DNA of 64,000 nucleotides, from positions 1-64,000 of the forward strand of contig CBDBVB010000022.1 of the NCBI GenBank assembly GCA_965212545.1, written 5' to 3'. Below, in pieces: positions 34,459 through 42,571 of the stretch (the stretch's first letter is position 1; the number at the start of each line of letters is the position of its first letter). Under the pieces are notes generated by a model. It did not search any database. It worked only from the letters and a program-made list of their open reading frames with translations, and was not told the DNA's origin. The stretch comes from JABDIP01 sp965212545 (GTDB lineage Bacteria; Pseudomonadota; Alphaproteobacteria; DSM-16000; Inquilinaceae). A program made the translations under genes and the position numbers.

Positions 34459-35400
34459 ATGTGGAGCCGCCCCGCACGCTTCGTGTTCCTGCTGCCGGCC
34501 GTCATCTGGGTCTTGGCCTTCACCGTTTTCCCGCTGGCCTATTCGCTGGGCATCAGCTTCTCCAAGGTCGAAAACCGCATGGAGGTGACCCGCGAGCGGG
34601 TGCCGATGCTGGACGAGGCCGGCAATCCGGTGCTCAACACCCGCGGCCAGCCGCGCATGCGCACGGTCATCGAGCGCGAGAACATCACGGATTGGTCGTT
34701 CCAGGGGCTGACCAACTTCGCCCGGGTCTTCCGCGACGACCAGACCCGGTCGGCGGTGCGGGTGACGACGGTCTTCGTATTGGTGGCGGTGTCGGTGCAA
34801 CTCGGACTTGGCCTTGCGCTGGCGGTCCTGTTCAACCGCAAACTACCGGCACGGGGATTGCTGCGATCGGTGATGATCCTGCCGATCTTCGCCACGCCGA
34901 TCGCCGTCGGCTATCTGTTCTTCACGATCTTCTACGAAGTCGGCGGCCCGCTCAGCTTCACCGGCATTCCCTGGCTGTCCAATCCGAATTGGGCGCTGGT
35001 CTCGGTCATCCTGGTCGATGTCTGGCAGTGGACGCCGTTCGCCTTCCTTGTGTTCCTCGCCGCCCTGCAGGGCATGGACGAGGAACTGCTGGACGCAGCC
35101 CGGCTTGAGACGGAATCCGGCTGGCAGATTTTCCTTCATGTGACGCTGCCGCTGCTGCAGCCGGTGATCATCATCGTGCTGCTGCTGCGGCTGGCGGAGG
35201 CGCTGAAGCTGTTCGACATTCCGTTCGCGCTGACCGGCGGCGGGCCCGGCATCGCGACCCAATCCTATTCGTTCCTGGCGTTCAGGACCGGGCTTCGATA
35301 CTTCGATGTCGGCTATGCCTCGGCGATGGCCTACTGCATGCTGATCGTGGTGATGATCATCGTCACCATGTTCTTCAATCGCCTCCGGCGAATCTATTGA
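34459..35400 (+). CDS. Sugar-type ABC transporter permease, MalF/UgpA-like
   Basis: A 313-residue inner-membrane permease with six predicted helices, starting FVFLLPAVIWVLAFTVFPLA. The EAA loop that contacts the ATPase is EELLDAARLETESGWQIFLHVTLPLL. Between helices one and two there is an insert of about 60 residues with charged, beta-like character (ERVPMLDEAGNPVLNTRG) that would face the periplasm; most homologues have a much shorter loop. It follows the large binding protein and precedes the second permease by 16 bases. The ribosome-binding site is weak. Confidence 0.9.
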   Translation: MWSRPARFVFLLPAVIWVLAFTVFPLAYSLGISFSKVENRMEVTRERVPMLDEAGNPVLNTRGQPRMRTVIERENITDWSFQGLTNFARVFRDDQTRSAVRVTTVFVLVAVSVQLGLGLALAVLFNRKLPARGLLRSVMILPIFATPIAVGYLFFTIFYEVGGPLSFTGIPWLSNPNWALVSVILVDVWQWTPFAFLVFLAALQGMDEELLDAARLETESGWQIFLHVTLPLLQPVIIIVLLLRLAEALKLFDIPFALTGGGPGIATQSYSFLAFRTGLRYFDVGYASAMAYCMLIVVMIIVTMFFNRLRRIY

Positions 35401-35416
35401 TGGGCGGGAGGCGACG

Positions 35417-36271
35417 ATGGCGGCCGTAACGCGCAAGAACAGCCTGATGGAGGCGTTCTACTCGCTGCTTGCGATCTTTGTCGCGATGATCGTGTTCTTC
35501 CCGCTCTATTGGGCGATGTCGACCAGCCTGCGCAACCCGGCCGATACCTTCACGGTCAGCGGCATCGGCATTCCCTGGATCGATTTCGATCCCACGCTGA
35601 ACAACTGGATCGACCAGCTTTCGACCGAGGAATCGGTCAACGCCCTGGCCAATTCGACGATCATTTCGAGTTTGCGCGACCTTGCTGGCGTTGCTGCTCG
35701 GCCTGCCGGCCGCCTACGCCTGGCCCGGTTCCGGTTCAAGCGCATCCCCAACAAGGATCTGACCGTCTGGTTCCTGTCGCAGCGGGTGCTGCCGCCGGTC
35801 GCCACGGTGATCCCGTTCTATCTGGTGATGCGCACCTTCGGGCTGCTCGACACGCACATAGCGCTGATCCTGATCAACGCGACCTTCATCCTGCCCTTCG
35901 TGGTGGTGATCGTGCGCCAGACCTTCCTGGACCTGCCGATCGAATTGGAAGAGGCGGCCTTCGTCGACGGCGCCAGCTTCTATCAGGCGTTCTTCCGAAT
36001 TGCCTTGCCATTGGCGCTGCCGGCGGTGGCCGCCACCGGCCTGATCATCTTCGCCTTCGCCTGGAACGAGTTCCTGTTCGCCATCACCCTCGCCGACCAG
36101 AATGCCCGGACCATACCGGTGCACATGGCCGGCGCCGTCGACACCCGCGGCGTGCAGTTCTGGTTCATGGCGGTGCGGTCGCTGATCGCGATGATCCCGC
36201 CGGTGGTCATCGCCCTGCTGGCCCAGCGCTACATCGTGCGCGGGCTGACCCTGGGCGCGGTGAAAGGATGA
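35417..36271 (+). CDS. Sugar-type ABC transporter permease, MalG/UgpE-like, with compensated frameshift
   Basis: A 284-residue second permease. Helix one is SLLAIFVAMIVFFPLYWAMS; the EAA loop is ELEEAAFVDGASFYQAFFRIALPLA. In the stretch 35681-35723 the translated frame reads DLAGVAARPAGRLRLARF, which has no hydrophobic helix, while the +1 frame reads LLALLLGLPAAYAW, exactly the second transmembrane helix expected here. The frame is then restored. One inserted C (35681) and one missing G (about 35723) would explain it. The gene stays open, but as written helix two is scrambled. No ATPase gene follows, so the energy subunit must come from elsewhere. Confidence 0.85.
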   Translation: MAAVTRKNSLMEAFYSLLAIFVAMIVFFPLYWAMSTSLRNPADTFTVSGIGIPWIDFDPTLNNWIDQLSTEESVNALANSTIISSLRDLAGVAARPAGRLRLARFRFKRIPNKDLTVWFLSQRVLPPVATVIPFYLVMRTFGLLDTHIALILINATFILPFVVVIVRQTFLDLPIELEEAAFVDGASFYQAFFRIALPLALPAVAATGLIIFAFAWNEFLFAITLADQNARTIPVHMAGAVDTRGVQFWFMAVRSLIAMIPPVVIALLAQRYIVRGLTLGAVKG

Positions 36272-36277
36272 GCACGC

Positions 36278-36558
36278 ATGGCCGTCGACATCGACGCGCT
36301 TGAGCGCCAGCTTCACCGAACGCGGATACAGCTTCGGCATCTTCACCGATCCGCCGGGGCAGGAATGGCTCGGCTTCGTGCATAGTGTCGACGAGATCGT
36401 CGTGCCGTTGGAAGGCTCGGTTGAGATCACCGTGGCCGGCACCGTGCATCGGCCGGCCATCGGCGAAGAGGTGTTCATCCCGGCGGAGGCCGAAGCACGA
36501 TGTCGTCACCGGCAGCGACGGCGGCAGCCGCTGGGCATACGGATACCGGCGGGCATAA
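36278..36558 (+). pseudogene. Small cupin protein, two single-base frameshifts
   Basis: Reconstructing this stretch gives a 92-residue cupin: MAVDIDALERQL, then TERGYSFGIFTDPPG (new frame at 36315), the beta-barrel part VDEIVVPLEGSVEITVAG and HRPAIGEEVFIPA, then KHDVVTGSDGGSRWAYGY after a second shift near 36490. Removing one base at each point makes 279 bases, an exact codon multiple, and ends at TAA 36556-36558. Cupins of this type often sit in sugar-catabolism operons. The gene begins seven bases after the permease stop. As written it is broken; single-base assembly errors are a likely cause. Confidence 0.65.
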
Positions 36559-36615
36559 TCCGCGTCGCGTGCCGCACACCACTGCCGGCTCGTTGAAAGA
36601 ATTGCGAAACCGAAT

Positions 36616-37158
36616 TCAGTCCCAGACGATTGGGCGGTCAGGCAAGGAAAACCCCCGATGGGCGTCTTGTGCCATCAGATCCTGCGGTGACGCGCGGGCA
36701 CTGAGTACGTAGACGCTGAAGCCGCCACGGAGGGTGACCTGTCTTCAACGGCCGCCCAGTCGAGGACCTGGTCGACCGGCGCGGTGACCCGATCTCCGAA
36801 GGACCAGCTGGGAAGCCGCAGTGGCTCGCTTGCGAGGTATCCCGTGAAGTGCTCCCCGTCGAATTCCACATCGTTCATCCAGGACGTGCTCGGTGACGCC
36901 GTTATCGGTCAGGGGGAATTTGATACTGGTGGCGGCGCCAGCGGCGCGAATCTCCGGCAGCCGCTCGATGAAGGCATCCAGCGTGGCCTGGGCCTGCATC
37001 ATGGCGTCCCGCAATTCCGGGTCGTCCTCGAAGACGGTAGCGATGTTCCAATGGGCCCGCTTGCCGACACCGGCGCTGTCATCATCACCGGTGACGACCA
37101 GGATCATGCTGGCGAAGGTGAAGGCGATTACCGCGATCAGGATCTGCCCTTGAGACAT
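36616..37158 (-). pseudogene. DUF2314 (YegJ-like) protein, two single-base frameshifts
   Basis: The first part, from the ATG at 37158, encodes an N-terminal hydrophobic segment (ILIAVIAFTFASMILVV) and the DUF2314 opening FEDDPELRDAMMQAQATLDAF, SIKFPLTDNGVTEHV. The domain continues in another frame as WMNDVEFDGEHFTGYLA and FGDRVTAPVDQVLDW after an extra base at 36882-36883, and again in a third frame (VTLRGGFSVYVLSARAS) after a missing base near 36738-36740. The reconstructed order matches the DUF2314 family, whose function is unknown. The gene is antisense to and upstream of altronate dehydratase. Confidence 0.6.
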
Positions 37159-37356
37159 CCCGGCCGTCCTTGTTGTGAAGGCCCGATGCTAGGCCGCACA
37201 TGTAAAGGCGGCGTAAAGCCGGGTGGTCCGGCGAGCTCCGGCGGCGCTGTGTCAGTCGCGAAGGAATCTTGGCTCAACTTTAATCGCGCCGAGGTTTCCG
37301 ACCCGCCTTTGGGGGTGTACGTTTTGAAGGCAAAGAAAACCTTGGAGGATCTGCGT

Positions 37357-38886
37357 ATGCCCGGTGCGTCGCCGCTGACCATCCGGTTGAATGCGGCCGA
37401 TAACGTCGTTGTCGCCCGTGCCGACATGCTGCCGGGCACCGAGGTTCCTGAGGAAGGTGTCTCGGCCAAGGTCCATGTGCCGGCCGGACACAAGCTGGCG
37501 ACGGCGGCGATCGCAGTCGGCGAGCCGGTCCGCAAATACGACCAGATCATCGGCTTTGCCGCCGAGCCGATCGCCGCCGGAGACCATGTGCATGTCCACA
37601 ATGTGGAGATGCACGAATTCGAGCGCGACTACGCCTTTGGCCAGGAGGCGCGGCCGACCGACTACGTTCCGGAGTCCGACCGGGCGACATTCCAGGGCTA
37701 TCGTCGGGCCAATGGCAAAGTCGGCACCCGCAACTATATCGGCGTACTGACCAGCGTGAACTGCTCCGCCACCGTCGCCCGCTACATAGCGCGGGCCTGC
37801 GAGGAGCAGTTGCTGGACCGATACCCGAATGTGGACGGGGTGGTGGCGCTGACCCATTCCACCGGCTGCGGCATGGCCGATACCGGTGAAGGCTACGACA
37901 ATCTGCAGCGGGTGCTGTGGGGCTATGCAAGGCACCCGAACTTCGCCGGCGTGCTGATGGTCGGGCTCGGATGCGAGGTCAACCAGATCGACTTCCTGCT
38001 GGAGGCCTACGGCATCGAGCGCGGCCCGCTGTTCCAGACCATGAACATCCAATCCTCGGGCGGCACCCGACAGACGGTCGAGCGCGGCGTTTCGATGATC
38101 GCGGAGATGCTGCCGGTGGCCAACCAGGCACGGCGCGAGACCGTGCCGGCCAGCGAATTGATGATCGCCCTGCAATGCGGCGGCTCGGACGCCTATTCCG
38201 GCATCACCGCCAATCCGGCGCTGGGCGTGGCGTCCGACACGCTGGCCCGCCATGGCGGCACCGCCGTGCTGGCGGAAACGCCGGAGATCTACGGCGCCGA
38301 GCATCTGCTGACCCGCCGTGCGGTCAGCCGCGAAGTCGGCGAGACCCTGGTGGAACGCATCCGATGGTGGGAGGCGTACACCGCCCGCAATGGCGGCGAG
38401 ATGAACAACAACCCGTCTCCGGGCAACAAGCGCGGCGGCCTCACCACGATCCTGGAGAAATCCCTGGGCGCGGCGGCCAAGGGCGGGACCAGCAATCTGG
38501 TCGGCGTCTACAAATACGCCGCGCCTGTGACGACCAAGGGTTTCACCTTCATGGACAGCCCCGGATACGACCCCTGCTCGATCACCGGGCAGGTCGCCAG
38601 CGGTTCGAACCTGGTCTGCTTCACCACCGGCCGCGGCTCGGTTTCCGGCTTCAAGCCGGCCCCCTGCATCAAGCTTGCGACCAACTCCACCATGTATGAG
38701 CGCATGTCCGAGGACATGGACGTCAATTGCGGCGCGATCATCGACGAGGGCGTGTCGATGGACGTGATGGGCCGGCGGATCTTCGAGCTTATTCTGGAGG
38801 TCGCCTCCGGCGCGCCGACCAAGAGCGAAGCCCAGGGCTTCGGCGATTCCGAGTTCATCCCCTGGCAGATCGGCGCGGTGATGTAG
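37357..38886 (+). CDS. uxaA: Altronate dehydratase, full-length UxaA family
   Basis: A 509-residue enzyme of the UxaA/GarD family. The N-terminal SAF domain (residues ~5-95: LTIRLNAADNVVVARADMLP; DHVHVHNVEM) is joined to the catalytic domain (GYRRANGKVGTRNYIGVLTSVNCSA). Other motifs: LTHSTGCGMADTGEGYDN, GLGCEVNQID, ALQCGGSDAYSGITANPALG and FTTGRGSVSGFKPAPCIK. It dehydrates altronate or a related aldarate to a 2-keto-3-deoxy acid, using a metal ion, in the cytoplasm. GGAGG eight bases before the ATG at 37357 sets the start; a much longer frame upstream is chance. It fits the sugar-acid theme of this region. Confidence 0.9.
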   Translation: MPGASPLTIRLNAADNVVVARADMLPGTEVPEEGVSAKVHVPAGHKLATAAIAVGEPVRKYDQIIGFAAEPIAAGDHVHVHNVEMHEFERDYAFGQEARPTDYVPESDRATFQGYRRANGKVGTRNYIGVLTSVNCSATVARYIARACEEQLLDRYPNVDGVVALTHSTGCGMADTGEGYDNLQRVLWGYARHPNFAGVLMVGLGCEVNQIDFLLEAYGIERGPLFQTMNIQSSGGTRQTVERGVSMIAEMLPVANQARRETVPASELMIALQCGGSDAYSGITANPALGVASDTLARHGGTAVLAETPEIYGAEHLLTRRAVSREVGETLVERIRWWEAYTARNGGEMNNNPSPGNKRGGLTTILEKSLGAAAKGGTSNLVGVYKYAAPVTTKGFTFMDSPGYDPCSITGQVASGSNLVCFTTGRGSVSGFKPAPCIKLATNSTMYERMSEDMDVNCGAIIDEGVSMDVMGRRIFELILEVASGAPTKSEAQGFGDSEFIPWQIGAVM

Positions 38887-38948
38887 CGCGGGAGACTGGA
38901 GGGATCAGCCCCGCGGATTTGAAGGGTCGGTTGCTCCTGGAGCGGGAT

Positions 38949-39605
38949 TCAGAGGTGAGGTCGACCCGACTTCACGACGTCTTGCTGTGGATCGTCCTTT
39001 TCGAAGGCCAGCCGGGTCCAGGTCACGCCCTCGCGCCTGTTGAACTCCAATTCGGAGTCGGTGTGAAGATTGACGAGCGGCTTCAGGCCTTCGGCGCGGG
39101 CAAGCTCAATAGTCTCTTCCGGCGACACCTCGAACATCCGCCGGCCCTCCGGAACGATTCCATGGCGCAGAGACAGCAGCATCACGCCGCCGGGGCGGAT
39201 TAGTGATGCCACGATCGGCATCGCACGCCTGCGTTCGACCGCGTCCAGATGCATCCATACCGCCGTCAGCATGACCAGATCGAACTGCTCGCCACCGGCC
39301 ACGATGCGCGCGAGGTCGGGAAGTCCGTCATCGACCCAGTCTATGGCCGGCGACGGATGCAGCCGGGACGCCGCGATCCGAAATGCGTCCGTCGGTTCTA
39401 CCGCGATGACGCGATGTCCCATCCCGGCAAGATGGGCGGCGTCGCGCCCGGTGCCGGAGCCGATATCGAGAACACGGGAGGGTGTGGTCGGCACCAGATG
39501 CAGAACCGGCGCATGCGCCTCGTCGAAGGAAAAGGACTCGTAACGAACGAGCAGGGTCTCCGCCTGTTCGGCGTAACCTTGCGTCCCTTTGATTCCGCTT
39601 GCCAT
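38949..39605 (-). CDS. Class I SAM-dependent methyltransferase
   Basis: A 218-residue methyltransferase with the Rossmann-like SAM fold. Motif I is RVLDIGSGTGRDAAHLAGMG, motif II AVEPTDAF, and motif IV LVMLTAVWMHLD; later SLIRPGGVMLLSLRHG is also typical. The ATG at 39605 is preferred over one 33 bases upstream because it begins just before the conserved N-terminal part. The substrate is unknown; sequences of this kind are found among small-molecule methyltransferases. It lies convergent with altronate dehydratase and 87 bases after a rhodanese gene. Confidence 0.82.
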   Translation of the reverse strand: MASGIKGTQGYAEQAETLLVRYESFSFDEAHAPVLHLVPTTPSRVLDIGSGTGRDAAHLAGMGHRVIAVEPTDAFRIAASRLHPSPAIDWVDDGLPDLARIVAGGEQFDLVMLTAVWMHLDAVERRRAMPIVASLIRPGGVMLLSLRHGIVPEGRRMFEVSPEETIELARAEGLKPLVNLHTDSELEFNRREGVTWTRLAFEKDDPQQDVVKSGRPHL

Positions 39606-39691
39606 GGCGCAGTTCGATGTCCATTCCGGACCGTGCACGGTCCGCCCGGTCGTCGGTGCACTCTATGGCAAGCCCTGCGTGTCGAGGACGC

Positions 39692-40258
39692 CTATTCGGC
39701 CGGCGCCATGATCTGGGTGGTCGGCGTCGTCACGCGGCGGTTCCAGGGCATCATTCCCAGGATCGCGGCCAGGGCGCAGGTGTTGCTGACACCGGCGAAG
39801 ACCAGGCCCGCTCCGACGAATGCGCTGAACGCCATGAACCAGGGCGACACCAGCAGCGCCAGCACGATCCCCAGCACGACCATGGATCCTGCGGTGATCT
39901 GTACCTGACGCATGATGCTGATCGGGGCCTTGAGGTTCAGGTCGACCGGCAGTCCGGCGCTTTTCCAGGCCTTCAGCCCGCCATCCAGATGGTAGACGTC
40001 CTGGAAACCGGCCCCGAGGATCTGCGGCGCCGCCTGGCAGGTACGAGTCCCGGTGTTGCAGTGGAACACGGCGATCTTGTCGTGCTCTTGCGGAAAGTCG
40101 GCTTCGGCGAAGCTCGACAGCGGAACCAGGCGCGAGCCCGGAATGTGCTCGCGCACATACTCGTCGGAGTCGCGAATATCGATCAGAACCGCCTTGTCCT
40201 CGTCGAGCCAGCGCTTCAAGGTCACAGGGTCGATTTCACGTAACGGGGATGCGGTCAT
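39692..40258 (-). CDS. Rhodanese with C-terminal membrane domain, YgaP-like
   Basis: A 188-residue protein. Residues ~5-110 are a rhodanese domain with the active-site cysteine in FHCNTGTRTCQAAP, which would carry a persulfide. Residues ~120-175 are a DUF2892-type membrane hairpin with two hydrophobic helices (AGSMVVLGIVLALLVSPWFM; FVGAGLVFAGVSNTCALAAI), as in YgaP. It would transfer sulfane sulfur at the inner membrane. It is divergently transcribed from a persulfide-dioxygenase-like MBL gene, with a shared 126-base promoter region. The start at 40258 precedes the conserved region. Confidence 0.88.
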   Translation of the reverse strand: MTASPLREIDPVTLKRWLDEDKAVLIDIRDSDEYVREHIPGSRLVPLSSFAEADFPQEHDKIAVFHCNTGTRTCQAAPQILGAGFQDVYHLDGGLKAWKSAGLPVDLNLKAPISIMRQVQITAGSMVVLGIVLALLVSPWFMAFSAFVGAGLVFAGVSNTCALAAILGMMPWNRRVTTPTTQIMAPAE

Positions 40259-40311
40259 GTCAGGCAATGCTCCTGTTCTCGGCGCGCGCCAGGCGTCGCG
40301 CAATTCCATAT

Positions 40312-40337
40312 GGACTAATATGAGGATAGACTAATAT
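40312..40337. promoter_or_regulatory. Direct repeat GACTAATAT in the divergent sulfur-gene promoter
   Basis: The nine-base sequence GACTAATAT occurs twice, 16 bases apart centre to centre, in an AT-rich patch between the rhodanese and MBL genes. In Agrobacterium and Xylella a related gene pair is controlled by the ArsR-type repressor BigR at an AT-rich site. By analogy this could be an operator for such a repressor, though none is encoded here. Confidence 0.45.
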
Positions 40338-40384
40338 ATAAGCAAGGGGCGATCGCGTGATCGGACCGAATGATGGAGGAAGCC

Positions 40385-41248
40385 ATGAAGCCCGAGGTGA
40401 AAACGTTCTTTGACGAGCCGACCAATACCGCCTCGCATGTGGTGTCGGATCCGGCGACGGGAACCTGTGTCGTTATCGATTCCGTCATGGGTTTCGATGC
40501 GCCGTCGGGCCGGACGGACTCGGCGCCGGCCGACCAGATCATCGCCCATATCAAGGAGAACGGCCTGACCCTCGACTGGGTCCTGGAAACCCACGTCCAT
40601 GCCGATCATCTGAGCGGCGCACCTTATCTGAAGGAACAGTTGGGCGGGCGGATCGGCATCGGCAGCCATATCAACGACGTCCAGTCGGTCTTCAAGACCG
40701 TGTTCAATGCCGAGCCGTCCTTCAGCACCGATGGCCGCCAGTTCGATCATCTGTTCGCCGATGAGGAGCGGTTCCAGGTCGGCGAGATCGAGGCCTGGGC
40801 GATGGAAACGCCGGGTCATACGCCGGCCTGCGTCACCTATGTCATCGGCGATGCGGCCTTTATCGGCGACACCATGTTCATGCCGGATTTCGGTACTGCC
40901 CGGGCGGATTTCCCCGGCGGCGACGCCGCGGCCCTCTACCGGTCGATCCGACGGATCCTGTCGCTGCCGCCGGAAACCAGGCTGTTCATGTGCCACGACT
41001 ACAAGGCGCCGGGGCGTGATAATTACGCCTGGGAGACCACGGTCGCCGAACAGCGAGCCGGCAATGTGCATATCGGCGGCGATGTGGACGAGGCGGCCTT
41101 CGTGAAGATGCGCACCGAGCGCGACCGCTGCCTTGGGATGCCGAAGCTGCTGCTGCCCTCGGTGCAGGTCAACATGCGCGCCGGCGAGCTTCCGCCTCCG
41201 GAAGAGGACGGGGTCTCCTATCTGAAACTGCCGGTGAACAAGGTCTGA
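40385..41248 (+). CDS. MBL-fold metallo-hydrolase, persulfide-dioxygenase/Blh-like
   Basis: A 287-residue metallo-beta-lactamase-fold protein of the ETHE1/Blh group, which oxidises glutathione persulfide to sulfite. The metal motif HxHxDH appears as THVHADHLSG, further ligands in ETPGHTPACVTY and GDTMFMPDFGTARADFPGG, and a C-terminal CHDYKAPG. GGAGG lies just before the ATG at 40385, so this start is preferred over 40370. Divergent pairing with a rhodanese supports a role in sulfide or persulfide detoxification. A general thioesterase role is less likely. Confidence 0.88.
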   Translation: MKPEVKTFFDEPTNTASHVVSDPATGTCVVIDSVMGFDAPSGRTDSAPADQIIAHIKENGLTLDWVLETHVHADHLSGAPYLKEQLGGRIGIGSHINDVQSVFKTVFNAEPSFSTDGRQFDHLFADEERFQVGEIEAWAMETPGHTPACVTYVIGDAAFIGDTMFMPDFGTARADFPGGDAAALYRSIRRILSLPPETRLFMCHDYKAPGRDNYAWETTVAEQRAGNVHIGGDVDEAAFVKMRTERDRCLGMPKLLLPSVQVNMRAGELPPPEEDGVSYLKLPVNKV

Positions 41249-41368
41249 CCGCCGGCGGACTGAGGTCGTTCGCGACGCCTCCAATTCGTTAATCAATCCT
41301 AAACGGTTCTCATCCCACGATCCGGTTGCCAATTAGGCGACAACCCGCAGTTTCACCGGATCGCACCC

Positions 41369-41596
41369 ATGACCAAGACGGAAGCCAAGCGGATCATCGG
41401 AGAGTTGAGACAGGGCCGATTCTTCGTCGGCCCGCACTCGGGAACCGATTGGCAGGTCATACCGTTGCCCGGCGGCAGCTTCGTCCAGATCGGCAAGGCA
41501 CCGGACCGGGAAGAGCAGAGCGTGATCTCGGAGGGCGAGGCGATCGCCTTCTTCGTGTCGCTGCCATTCGGCGCCGCCCAGTCGATGTTGCGGTAG
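41369..41596 (+). CDS. Small hypothetical protein
   Basis: A 75-residue frame with biased composition but no known domain: it begins MTKTEAKRIIGELRQGRF and has a central glycine-rich hydrophobic part (WQVIPLPGGSFVQIGKAP). Only a weak ribosome-binding sequence precedes the ATG. It lies between the MBL gene and the Cys-rich protein gene. It may be a real small protein, but conservation cannot be judged here. Confidence 0.45.
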   Translation: MTKTEAKRIIGELRQGRFFVGPHSGTDWQVIPLPGGSFVQIGKAPDREEQSVISEGEAIAFFVSLPFGAAQSMLR

Positions 41597-41694
41597 AGTC
41601 CTGGTGCAGACGTGTTTGGACTCCTTGTCCAGATCGGTCTGTCATTCCCGCCATCGCCCGAATGCCGGCTGATCTCAAGTCGGCCAACCCGCCC

Positions 41695-42504
41695 TCAATA
41701 AAGCCCCTGTAGCGTATCCAGCAGATCCTGTGTCGCCTGGCCGGTTTGGGGCAGGCGCCTTTCGCGCTGGAAGTTGCGGATCGCATCACGGGTCGTCGGG
41801 CCGATCTGGCCGTCGACGCTGCCCGGGTCATAGCCCAGGCTCTGCAGCAGCGACTGCACCTGGAATACCAGGCTGGAGGGTGCGGAGATGCCGCGGCAAT
41901 CCTTGGTGTCGGTTCCGGCCATGCAGTTGCCCGTGCCGATGCCCGGCTCGTCGCATTCCCCGTCATCGGCAAAGGGGCAGCTCTCGGGTCCGCCGGCGAT
42001 CGCGCGGCGGCGACAATCCGCGGTGTCGGTACCGATTGCGCACACGCCCGTCCCCGAACCGGTTTCGTCGCACTCGCCGTCGAAGGCGAATTTGCAGCTG
42101 TTAGGGCCGGCGACGTCGCGCGGACCGCAATCATGGGCATCGGTGCCCGCTTCGCACAGCTCGGTGCCGCTCGGCTCGTCGCAGACATCGTTGAATGCGT
42201 GCTCACAGCCATTGGCAAGCGCGATGCAGTCGGTTGTGTCGGTGCCGGAAGTGCATAAGCCGGTGCCCAGCGTCGGCTCGTCGCACTCGCCATCGAAGGC
42301 GAATTGACAGGAATCGGCCTCCGCCTGGCAATCGGCGGCATCGGTGCCGCGGGCACACAGCCCACTGCCGATGCCCGGCTCGTCGCATTCGCGGTCGAAG
42401 GACCACTGGCAATCGTTGGTCTGCGCGGCGGCAGGCAAGGGCGCCAGCGCGACAAGCGCCAGCATCAGGGCGGCGATCGTCCGGATATTCACGCCCTGCG
42501 GCAT
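41695..42504 (-). CDS. Exported Cys-rich repeat protein with peptidoglycan-binding domain
   Basis: A 269-residue exported protein. After a signal peptide (ALMLALVALAPLPAAAQ) come five repeats of about 30-35 residues, each built as C-x(5)-aromatic-x-D-x-E-C-D-E-x...G-x-C-x-x-G-T-D-x-x-D-C (for example DSCQFAFDGECDEPTLGTG). Each repeat has four cysteines and many acidic residues, suggesting disulfides and possibly calcium binding. The C-terminal ~60 residues are a peptidoglycan-binding domain (LLQSLGYDPGSVDGQIGPTT; AIRNFQRERRLPQTG). GAGG lies upstream of the ATG at 42504. Probably a wall-anchored periplasmic or surface protein; function unknown. It lies downstream of pepN in the same direction. 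Confidence 0.88.
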   Translation of the reverse strand: MPQGVNIRTIAALMLALVALAPLPAAAQTNDCQWSFDRECDEPGIGSGLCARGTDAADCQAEADSCQFAFDGECDEPTLGTGLCTSGTDTTDCIALANGCEHAFNDVCDEPSGTELCEAGTDAHDCGPRDVAGPNSCKFAFDGECDETGSGTGVCAIGTDTADCRRRAIAGGPESCPFADDGECDEPGIGTGNCMAGTDTKDCRGISAPSSLVFQVQSLLQSLGYDPGSVDGQIGPTTRDAIRNFQRERRLPQTGQATQDLLDTLQGLY

Positions 42505-42571
42505 TGGGCGTCACCTCTCAGTCTTGAAATCGTGTCGGTATCGAAGCCACCCGTCATGGTGCCCGCATCCG

